The translations under genes were made by a program, and so were the position numbers. From assembly GCA_027007865.1 (NCBI GenBank), contig JALTEE010000369.1:1-6434 (forward strand): DNA of 6,434 bases, given 5' to 3'. The notes under the pieces are model-generated. The model was given only the letters and a program-made list of their open reading frames with translations, did not search any database and was not told the origin of the DNA. Positions 1 through 6,297 of the stretch are shown here, piece by piece. Numbering within the stretch: the first letter of the stretch is position 1; the number at the start of each line of letters is the position of its first letter. The DNA comes from a bacterium (GTDB lineage: Bacteria > UBP14 > UBA6098 > B30-G16).

Positions 1-18
1 GGTGTAAAAGTTTAAAAT

Positions 19-2175
19 TCACAGCAAATTTGCTCTTTTTCTCAAAATCCATTCAGTAGCGAGTGCGAATACAATTATCACGAGCAGCCACCATTCGCTC
101 CACAGTTCGCGCTCTGTTGTCCAGGTTCGCATTTTATTTGGAATTTTTATGACATTAGAAAGTGCAACGCTCGAATCGGCGGGGAAATATTTCCCGCCGG
201 AAACATCGGCGATGCCTTCGAGCATTGCCTTATCTTGATTGGATTGCGCAAATTCCAGTTGATATTCCTCAACAACGACACTGCTCTTTGCCGTTCCGAT
301 TTTTTTACCATCGTATTGTGCAACACCAAAAATTTTATATTTACCCGGCGACAGAGACGGAAGTTGGGCTTCGTAAATCCCATTTCCCGCATCGGTCAGT
401 TCTATCGAAAATGTCTGCGTCGAATCCCTACTCTGCGATTTTACCTCCGCCGTGATTTTTGCACCCGACTGAGGTTGATTGCTCACATCCCGCAGCGATG
501 CAGATATCGTAACCGGCTCTCCGCTCCGATATACCCGTTTCCCAGGTCGCAGTGCAAAGCGGGTTATTTTCTCTTTTGCCAGCAGAAATTTTATTATATT
601 TTGCGCAAGATTTGTGAAAATGTGGTCGTCTCCGCCGAAAGCGGCGGGAATTATACTCCATCGCCAGAACGGCGCACCACAAACAACTGCGCTTCTACCC
701 GCGCTATGTTCGATAACGGCGAGCACAGGAAAATCTTTTTCCGGATGCACAAGGAGAATCGCAGCATCTGGCTTCGGTGTCGTAGCGACAAAACCATATA
801 GCGGCGGCATTCCTGCAATTGCATTGGAAAGTTCCTCCCCCTGTCGCGTAATTTGCATAATCGGATGCGAAAAGCCATCGGCAGCGACGGATGGCACAAA
901 TTGTTCCGCAATAAATTCTGTGCTCGATGTAAAGTTCACAGGTAGAGCAGGCTCAATGTTTTTCTGCGCCTGTGCTGAAATTTCTCCGCCATCCATTATC
1001 CACAGAAACGAGCCGCCATTTTTAACATATTGTTCGAGCGACTTTGCGGTAATCGCCGTGAGCAATTGCGAGCCATATATTAGAACGATTGCATCGAAAA
1101 AATTGAGCGAAGCGGTATCTGCGGGGAAATGTGTAAATTTTGCATCGCCGCCGCCTTTGTTTATAAAAAGTTCCGTTTCGATGTGTGGGTCGCTTTCGAT
1201 GGCTCGCCTCCACGCCGAAACTTCCCAAGACGGATGGTCGCAAGCAATTAGAACACGCTTGCGCGACGGAAGAACTTTTACAGCAACGGATTGCGCATTG
1301 TTCGTTTTCGAAATTTCCCCGCCCACTTTTGGAACACGAACAGTATAGTAATGGATACCCTTCTCGGTCGGCGTAATTTCAAATTTTACAGGAACAACTT
1401 GTCCCGAGCGAGGCAGCTCAATTTGATGCTCGCTTAATTTCTTCTTTCCTTCCCAGACCGAGATAGTCGTTCGTTTCCCCGCAATTCGCCACGCTTGAAC
1501 ATAAGCGATGAGTGGAAGTTTTTCATTTTCATAAGTTACGGGATTCGCCAGCACTTGTGTGATTGCGACATCGGGAGACGGCTTCGGGTCGCCGATACCT
1601 ATTGTATAAATAGGCACGGGATACGATGCCGCAACAGAAAGCGGGTCGATGCCGATATTATTTTGCCCATCCGATGCGACGATGACCGCAGCCAAATCGA
1701 GCGACGACGCTGTATCGAGCAGTTCGGACAGCGCTTCGCCTAATGCAGTGGAATTGCCGTCGAATTTCAATTTTTTTAATTCACGCAAACTATCGGAAAA
1801 AACGAACTTGTGCGTCGGATATTTTTCATCTAATTTTTTATATCCCGGAGATTTTATAATCGATAGCAATTTCTGCGCTCTATCACCCGTTTTGTCCGAT
1901 ATTTTCATACTTTGTGTATCATCGAGCAGAACGGCGACGGACGGTGTAATTTCTTTTTTATGATGTGCGAGTAGTATCGGGTCGGCGAGCATAAATAGTA
2001 TGCCGGCAATTGCGAAAAAGCGCAAAACCGCCATCGATACCCGCTGTAAAACCGATGTCTGCGGGTCTGTCGAGCGATACACTAAAAATGCACCCACAAG
2101 TCCAGCCGCAAGTGCAATCAAAAGAGAGATGTGATGTGTATCTCGAAAGAATATTTGAGCGAATGAATTTTCCAT
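19..2175 (-). CDS. Membrane-anchored VWA-domain protein with GATase1-like domain
   Basis: This 718-residue protein starts at ATG directly after an in-frame TAA, so no earlier start is possible, and it ends at TGA. Two hydrophobic segments lie at about residues 16-34 and 50-69, and a third near the C-terminus at about 695-711, followed by a basic tail. Residues about 78-195 resemble a von Willebrand A domain: the metal-site motif reads D85-D-T87-Q-S89, with T143 and D169 in the usual positions; Thr replaces the usual first Ser. Residues about 305-530 resemble a class I glutamine amidotransferase fold (a FDAIVLIYG strand, then LEQYVKNGGSFLWI) but no catalytic Cys is apparent. Residues about 540-640 look like a beta-sandwich domain. 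The layout matches BatA-like VWA/GATase membrane proteins of unknown function. The middle of the protein probably lies outside the cytoplasm. No Shine-Dalgarno sequence is visible; the start lies 33 bp after the sugar transferase, which suggests co-transcription. Identification to family is firm; the function is not known. Confidence 0.88.
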   Translation of the reverse strand: MENSFAQIFFRDTHHISLLIALAAGLVGAFLVYRSTDPQTSVLQRVSMAVLRFFAIAGILFMLADPILLAHHKKEITPSVAVLLDDTQSMKISDKTGDRAQKLLSIIKSPGYKKLDEKYPTHKFVFSDSLRELKKLKFDGNSTALGEALSELLDTASSLDLAAVIVASDGQNNIGIDPLSVAASYPVPIYTIGIGDPKPSPDVAITQVLANPVTYENEKLPLIAYVQAWRIAGKRTTISVWEGKKKLSEHQIELPRSGQVVPVKFEITPTEKGIHYYTVRVPKVGGEISKTNNAQSVAVKVLPSRKRVLIACDHPSWEVSAWRRAIESDPHIETELFINKGGGDAKFTHFPADTASLNFFDAIVLIYGSQLLTAITAKSLEQYVKNGGSFLWIMDGGEISAQAQKNIEPALPVNFTSSTEFIAEQFVPSVAADGFSHPIMQITRQGEELSNAIAGMPPLYGFVATTPKPDAAILLVHPEKDFPVLAVIEHSAGRSAVVCGAPFWRWSIIPAAFGGDDHIFTNLAQNIIKFLLAKEKITRFALRPGKRVYRSGEPVTISASLRDVSNQPQSGAKITAEVKSQSRDSTQTFSIELTDAGNGIYEAQLPSLSPGKYKIFGVAQYDGKKIGTAKSSVVVEEYQLEFAQSNQDKAMLEGIADVSGGKYFPADSSVALSNVIKIPNKMRTWTTERELWSEWWLLVIIVFALATEWILRKRANLL

Positions 2176-2208
2176 TTATACGATTTCGACTGAAATGCAA
2201 ATTTTTTG

Positions 2209-2931
2209 CTATGAACTCTGTCCCGACGAATGCGCAGCAGTTGCAGATTTAACAATTTCTTTCTCGCCAGCAGTTTTTCCAAAAATCTCCTCGACCGTTT
2301 TATCGCCATTATGTTTCACGAGAAGGCGAAACCAATTTGTGTTTGTATATCCCGTTTTTTCCCCGTTGGGCTTGAAAATTTTATTGAATGCGTTGTCTAA
2401 AATCACGAATGGTGTCAAAAAAGCGATTGAAAAATCCTTGAATAGAGTTCTATGCGGATAATAGGCATTTTCTATCACCAGTTTCTTTCGATAATCGACG
2501 CCTTCACGTAGCACGAGTTGCGAAATTCCGAATAGACCGGGATTAAATTTCAGCACATTTTTCTGTTTTTCATCATAAGTTTTAACAATTTTTGGCAGTT
2601 CGGGTCGCGGTCCCACGAAACCCATATCGCCTTTCAGCACATTCCACAGTTGCGGGACTTCGTCGATGCAGGTCGCTCGAATAAATCTGCAAATCGGCGA
2701 AAAGCGCGGGTCGTTCACCTGGGTATGCGGCGGAAAAGAACCATTCGCATTTTTCTTCATCGTGCGGAGTTTATACAGCACAAATTCTTTCCCGTTCTTG
2801 CCAATTCTACGCTGGCGGAAAATAATCGGTCCCGGCGAATCGATTTGAACAATCAAAACGGCGATGATAAAGAATGGCAGCAAAATTATCATCATTAAAA
2901 TGGCCAATATTGTTCCGAACACCCTGCGCAA
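2209..2931 (-). CDS. Monotopic phosphoglycosyl transferase (bacterial sugar transferase, PglC/WcaJ C-terminal type)
   Basis: This 240-residue enzyme should transfer a sugar-phosphate from a UDP-sugar to undecaprenyl phosphate at the inner face of the membrane, the first step of a lipid-linked glycan. Residues about 5-29 form the single hydrophobic membrane helix with a Pro at 19. Then come DSPGPIIFRQ (31-40), KLRTM (54-58), the catalytic Asp-Glu pair D90-E91 within IDEVPQLWNVLKGDM, and VGPRPEL (106-112). There are no four N-terminal membrane helices as in full-length WcaJ, so this is the short form. A hydrophilic C-terminal tail (about 185-240) extends past the usual core. The start is TTG: it is preceded by GGGGG seven bases upstream, an in-frame TAA lies seven codons upstream, and it places the family N-terminus correctly. 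GTG three codons later is the alternative. Cys81 and Cys88 replace the usual Gly and Ser near the active site. The sugar substrate cannot be told from the sequence. It is probably co-transcribed with the VWA gene. Confidence 0.93.
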   Translation of the reverse strand: MRRVFGTILAILMMIILLPFFIIAVLIVQIDSPGPIIFRQRRIGKNGKEFVLYKLRTMKKNANGSFPPHTQVNDPRFSPICRFIRATCIDEVPQLWNVLKGDMGFVGPRPELPKIVKTYDEKQKNVLKFNPGLFGISQLVLREGVDYRKKLVIENAYYPHRTLFKDFSIAFLTPFVILDNAFNKIFKPNGEKTGYTNTNWFRLLVKHNGDKTVEEIFGKTAGEKEIVKSATAAHSSGQSS

Positions 2932-2938
2932 TATTTTT

Positions 2939-2943
2939 CCCCC
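2939..2943 (-). promoter_or_regulatory. Ribosome binding site of the sugar transferase
   Basis: GGGGG on the minus strand lies seven bases before the TTG codon. It supports TTG over the GTG three codons downstream, which would put the G-run 16 bases away. Confidence 0.55.
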
Positions 2944-2969
2944 GATAAATTAACTTTCAACAGTCTTTG

Positions 2970-2975
2970 ATTATA
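2970..2975 (-). promoter_or_regulatory. Possible -10 box upstream of the sugar transferase
   Basis: A perfect TATAAT lies on the minus strand in the 102-bp gap between asnB and the sugar transferase, about 38 bases before the TTG start. No convincing -35 hexamer is seen at 16-18 bp spacing. The region is AT-rich, so a chance match is quite possible. If real, the sugar transferase and VWA gene would form a transcript separate from asnB. I saw no convincing terminator for asnB in this gap. Confidence 0.25.
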
Positions 2976-3033
2976 AAAGTAATCGAAAATATAATTCGCG
3001 CAAGAAAATCTTTTTTTCGACGCCATCGCCAGA

Positions 3034-4926
3034 TTACAGCCATTTTTCCGCCCACAATTGAAGCATAATTAAGAGCCAGACTTTGTGTGCGCGAAGTTGA
3101 TTTTCTGAATTTTCTTTAAGGCGCTTTAAATATTTTTGTGCTATCCGCGACGAAAATATTTTTGCATTATCCACACGCTGCGGCGATAATATTTCTCCCG
3201 CCATTTCGAAAAGTTCCGACCGAAGCCACTTATCGAGCGGCATTCCAAATCCTTTTTTAGGGCGCTCTATCAATTCCCGCGGAATATATTTGCTCATAAC
3301 TTTTTTGAGTAAATATTTTCCGCTGCCGTTTCGTGTGAGCATTTTTTTCGGCAGCGCAGCGGCAAAATCGAACAGTTCGCTGTCGAGAAACGGTTCTCTT
3401 CCTTCGAGGCTCGTTGCCATCGTTGCCCTGTCCGTTTTTACGAGAATATCATCCGTGAGAAAGAGCAGAATATCGGCGAGTCTCATAGCGCTGAACGGAG
3501 CGAGTTCTTCCTGCACTTCCATAAGCCTACTTTGCGCCAAATTCGGCTCGAAACCCATAAGTTCGTTTATCTCTTGCGGCGAAAAATATCTCACAGCAGC
3601 GCGGTAGATGTTCTGTATATCGTCGCTTTTTGCGAGCCATTTTGCCCGCAGCGCCTTGCTTTCGGAATGCGCGATTCCCTTTTTTTGCAGCATTTTTTTC
3701 AAAAGCATAATCGGTGTTGCAGCGAAAATTTTGCGGAAAAGTTTCGGCGTTTCGAGCCACTGTGCTGCAAGGTTATATCTCGTGTATCCGCCGAAAAATT
3801 CGTCTCCGCCTTCCGCAGATAGCGCTACTTTGAGCGATTTTCGCGCAAGTTTCGCCACGAGATAAGTCGGCACGGCGCTCTGGTCGCCGAACGGCTCGTC
3901 GAAATGGTTCGGCAGAAAATCGAGTGCGGAACGAACATCGTCGGGCGTGCAAATGTATTCCTCGTGCTCGGTGCCGAATATTTCCGAAACCCGCCGCGCA
4001 TAAGGCGCTTCGTTATAATCGAGGTCGGGGAAACCGATTGTGAATGTGCGCAGTTTCGAATGCGATTGCGCAAGCAGCGCTACAACGGCGGACGAATCGA
4101 TTCCGCCGCTCAAAAACACGCCCACAGGAACATCGGCGACCATCCTGCGCTCGAAAGCCCTAACGAGCAATTCTTCGAGATGCTTCACCAATTCGTCTTC
4201 ATTCCACGATATTTCATTCGCAGACTTCCGCGTTCGAACTTGAAATTTGGAACTCGGATTCCACCACCGCTCGATTTCGACATTCGCAACGCCATCGGAG
4301 ACAATGAGATAATGCCCCGGCAGCAGTTTTCTAATTCCTTGAAATGCCGATTGCGGAGCGGGAATATATCCGAGTTCGAGAAAATTTGCGATTGCATAAC
4401 GATTTATAGTTGGCGATATTTTGGGATGCAGCAGCAGCGCTTTTATTTCCGAAGCGAATGCAAAATTTTCGCCGTCATTCCACCAGAACAGCGGTTTCAC
4501 TCCGAACCTATCGCGGAAAAGCGTGAGGCGGCGCTCGTAATTATCCCACACGGCGAACGCAAACATTCCTTCGAACCGCTCTACACAGCGCTCGCCCCAT
4601 TTGACAAACGAGCGCAGAACAACTTCGACATCGCCATCGGTGGAAAAATGTTCTCCCGCAGATTCGAGTTCCTTTCGTATTTCGCGATAGTTGTAGATTT
4701 CGCCGTTGTATGTCAGCGCAAATCTGCCGTCGTCGGAGACGAATGGCTGGTCGGAATTTTCAGAGATGTCGATTATCCGCAATCTGCGGTGCCCAAACAT
4801 CACGGGAGCGGTAGCGCTCTCGTAAAATCCGGTGGCATCCGGACCGCGATGCGAAAGAGTATCCCGCATCTCGATGAAGCGTGCCTTCTCGATTTTATCG
4901 CCATATATGCCGACTATTCCGCACAT
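3034..4926 (-). CDS. asnB: Asparagine synthetase, glutamine-hydrolysing (AsnB type)
   Basis: This 630-residue enzyme should convert aspartate, ATP and glutamine to asparagine, AMP, pyrophosphate and glutamate in the cytoplasm. Cys2, directly after the initiator Met, is the glutaminase nucleophile and fixes the start; an in-frame TAA lies eight codons upstream. The class II glutamine amidotransferase domain covers about residues 1-200, with HRGPD (26-30), YNGEIYN (73-79) and FRDRFGVKPL (137-146). The ATP-pyrophosphatase synthetase domain follows, with the P-loop SGGIDSS (273-279), FDEPFGDQS (342-350), SAEGGDEFFGGY (370-381), LVKTDRATM (495-503) and GREPFLD (509-515). Both halves are intact. 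The length exceeds E. coli AsnB and fits the longer AsnB group of about 610-650 residues, some members of which sit in polysaccharide loci and amidate other substrates. The sugar transferase next door makes that role possible. No Shine-Dalgarno sequence is seen before the ATG. The family assignment is very secure; the exact substrate is inferred. Confidence 0.95.
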   Translation of the reverse strand: MCGIVGIYGDKIEKARFIEMRDTLSHRGPDATGFYESATAPVMFGHRRLRIIDISENSDQPFVSDDGRFALTYNGEIYNYREIRKELESAGEHFSTDGDVEVVLRSFVKWGERCVERFEGMFAFAVWDNYERRLTLFRDRFGVKPLFWWNDGENFAFASEIKALLLHPKISPTINRYAIANFLELGYIPAPQSAFQGIRKLLPGHYLIVSDGVANVEIERWWNPSSKFQVRTRKSANEISWNEDELVKHLEELLVRAFERRMVADVPVGVFLSGGIDSSAVVALLAQSHSKLRTFTIGFPDLDYNEAPYARRVSEIFGTEHEEYICTPDDVRSALDFLPNHFDEPFGDQSAVPTYLVAKLARKSLKVALSAEGGDEFFGGYTRYNLAAQWLETPKLFRKIFAATPIMLLKKMLQKKGIAHSESKALRAKWLAKSDDIQNIYRAAVRYFSPQEINELMGFEPNLAQSRLMEVQEELAPFSAMRLADILLFLTDDILVKTDRATMATSLEGREPFLDSELFDFAAALPKKMLTRNGSGKYLLKKVMSKYIPRELIERPKKGFGMPLDKWLRSELFEMAGEILSPQRVDNAKIFSSRIAQKYLKRLKENSENQLRAHKVWLLIMLQLWAEKWL

Positions 4927-4990
4927 GCTGGTTTCTGGATATTGTTAGATACTGTTAAACTTTATAAAATTGGCGAATTCGATTTGAGCA

Positions 4991-5025
4991 AAGTGCCGTA
5001 AAACACCGAAGCCAGATAGGCACTT
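4991..5025. repeat. Inverted repeat AAGTGCC / GGCACTT in the asnB leader
   Basis: AAGTGCC at 4991-4997 is the exact reverse complement of GGCACTT at 5019-5025, with a 21-base spacer containing TTCG on the minus strand. It lies about 65 bases upstream of asnB. No T-run follows on either strand, so it is not a standard intrinsic terminator. It could be an RNA stem-loop in the asnB leader or an operator; it could also be chance. Confidence 0.35.
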
Positions 5026-5031
5026 GTTATA
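5026..5031 (-). promoter_or_regulatory. Possible -10 box for asnB
   Basis: TATAAC on the minus strand lies about 100 bases upstream of the asnB ATG. The 10-mer TATAACAAGT (5022-5031) is repeated exactly at 6301-6310 upstream of prfB, which is the main reason to take it seriously. A good -35 hexamer is not visible at normal spacing. Confidence 0.25.
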
Positions 5032-5168
5032 TGACCCGAACAAAATAAGAGCATAAAAAACTTGAAAATTCCCAGAAAAGTGGTGGGTATGGAAATTTGC
5101 AAGTTTACAACCTCATCTCCAGTATTTTATTTCTTAACGCTCGCTATTTATTTATCGCCATTCTTTGC

Positions 5169-6252
5169 TCATCCCATCGTTAAATATGCTTCGATGAAAC
5201 TATCGAGTTCGCCATCGAGGACTTTTTCCGCCTGTGATGTCTCAAACTGCGTCCGCAAATCCTTGACCATCTTGTATGGATGTAGAACATAACTTCGTAT
5301 TTGGCTGCCCCATTCGATTTTCATCTTTTGTTTTTCAACTTCATCGCGCTTTTCAGCCTGTTCTTTTTTCATTATAGCGAGCAGTTTTGCGCGCAGCAGT
5401 TTCATCGCCAACACGAGGTTTTTATGTTGCGACCTTTCTGCTTGGCAAGTCACTACAGTGCTTGTCGGCAGGTGAGTTATTCTGATTGCGGTTGCAACTT
5501 TGTTGACATTTTGCCCGCCGTGTCCGCTGGCGTGGTATCTGTCGATTTTCAAATCCTTGTCGTTTATCTCGATTTCGTTGCTTTCTTCTGTGATGGGATA
5601 CACAAACACCGATGCGAAAGATGTGTGTCTTCTCTTGTTCGCATCGAACGGCGAAATTCGCACGAGCCTGTGGACACCGATTTCCGATTTCAAGTATCCA
5701 TAAGCGAATTCGCCACGAACTTCGATGACAGCGGATTTGATTCCTGCTTCTTCGCCTTCGAGTTTATCGATGACGGTTGAGCGCCATCCTCGCCGTTCGA
5801 AAAATCGCAGATACATTCGCAGTATGATATCCGCCCAATCCTGCGCCTCGGTTCCGCCTGCACCCGAATGTATTTCGAGAACGGCATCGGAATTATCCTC
5901 GGGCTCGGAAAGATAACTTTCGATTTCGAACTGCCGTAATTCGCGCTCGACACGCTTGTATTCTTCGATAAGTTCGGCGTATTCGGGGCTGTCGGACTCG
6001 ATAATCTCTGCGAGTTCGCCGATATCGGAAACTTCTTTATCAATAGATTTCGCTTTATCTATAAGATTTTGCAGATATTTTCGCTCTTCGGAAAGTTTTT
6101 GTGCGCGCTGTGGGTCGTTCCATACATCTGGCGCAGAAAGCAGTTCGTCTATTTCGGAAACCCTGTTCGACTTGCCGGGCAGGTCAAAGATACCCCCTTA
6201 AATTTCGCCATCGTGCGAGAAATTCTTCGACTGAAAAATCTTGAGAAATCAT
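5169..6252 (-). CDS. prfB: Peptide chain release factor 2, with programmed +1 frameshift
   Basis: RF2 reads UGA and UAA stop codons in the ribosomal A site and triggers hydrolysis of peptidyl-tRNA. The gene is in two frames: ATG at 6252-6250 opens 22 codons ending LRGYL before TGA at 6186-6184; after CTT one T is skipped and reading resumes at GAC (6185-6183) for 338 codons to TGA at 5171-5169. The joined product has 360 residues, close to E. coli RF2 (365). An N-terminal helical domain (about 25-115) contains APDVWNDPQRAQKL. The stop-recognition motif SPF is at 200-202, diagnostic for RF2 rather than RF1, and the catalytic GGQ is at 245-247 in SGHGGQNVNK. SGAGGTEAQDWA (129-140) and RSQHKN are typical. 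The start has a strong GGAGG site. An annotation beginning at the internal Met146 would miss 40 percent of the protein. The natural terminator codon is itself TGA, an RF2 substrate. Confidence 0.97.
6183..6198 (-). promoter_or_regulatory. prfB programmed +1 frameshift element
   Basis: On the minus strand the sequence is AGGGGG-TAT-CTT-TGA-C. The AGGGGG (6198-6193) is an internal Shine-Dalgarno-like sequence that pairs with 16S rRNA three bases before CTT. CTT is the slippery codon, TGA is the zero-frame stop with C in the next position, and shifting by one base gives CTT then GAC. Spacing and sequence equal the well-studied E. coli prfB site. When RF2 is scarce the pause at TGA favours the shift, so RF2 controls its own synthesis. 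Confidence 0.97.
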
Positions 6253-6256
6253 AAAG

Positions 6257-6261
6257 CCTCC
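6257..6261 (-). promoter_or_regulatory. Ribosome binding site of prfB
   Basis: GGAGG on the minus strand lies four bases before the ATG at 6252. It confirms that translation begins in the zero-frame leader upstream of the TGA, not at an internal start in the main frame. Confidence 0.85.
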
Positions 6262-6297
6262 AAATTTGATTTAAACAGATGTTTCCTGCAATTTATT

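Larger units (their letters stand above)
4927..5168. other. prfB-asnB intergenic region (242 bp)
   Basis: This gap separates the prfB stop from the asnB start. It holds no recognisable RNA gene and no clear terminator for prfB. Read on the minus strand it contains a TATAAC box shared with the prfB upstream region, a 7-bp inverted repeat with a 21-base loop, and an open frame of 46 codons at 4962-5102. That frame starts at TTG with GAGG eight bases upstream and would encode a hydrophobic peptide (for example GIFKFFMLLFCSGHI). The peptide, the promoter and the stem-loop overlap, so they are probably not all real. The small frame is weak evidence for a gene: the start is non-ATG and the length is within chance for this composition. 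Confidence 0.4.

Noticed and set aside
479..1348. Plus-strand open frame of 289 codons opposite the VWA gene
   Set aside because: It is antisense to a continuous protein with clear domain order, and the product is of low-complexity appearance with no known motif.
2983..3020. Inverted repeat TCGAAAA / TTTTCGA as an asnB terminator
   Set aside because: The stem is only 7 bp, mostly A-T, with a loop of about 24 bases and no following T-run on the minus strand.
3904..5001. Plus-strand open frame of 365 codons opposite asnB
   Set aside because: It lies almost wholly antisense to a fully motif-supported AsnB, and its translation shows no recognisable domain. GA- and TTC/TCG-rich codon use creates long antisense frames here.
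5301..5780. Plus-strand open frame of 159 codons opposite prfB
   Set aside because: It is antisense to the conserved catalytic half of RF2; its Phe- and Cys-rich product matches reverse reading of Lys- and Ala-rich codons.
5169..6252. prfB as a frameshifted pseudogene
   Set aside because: The break falls exactly at the known recoding signal, and every functional motif of RF2 is intact on the other side.
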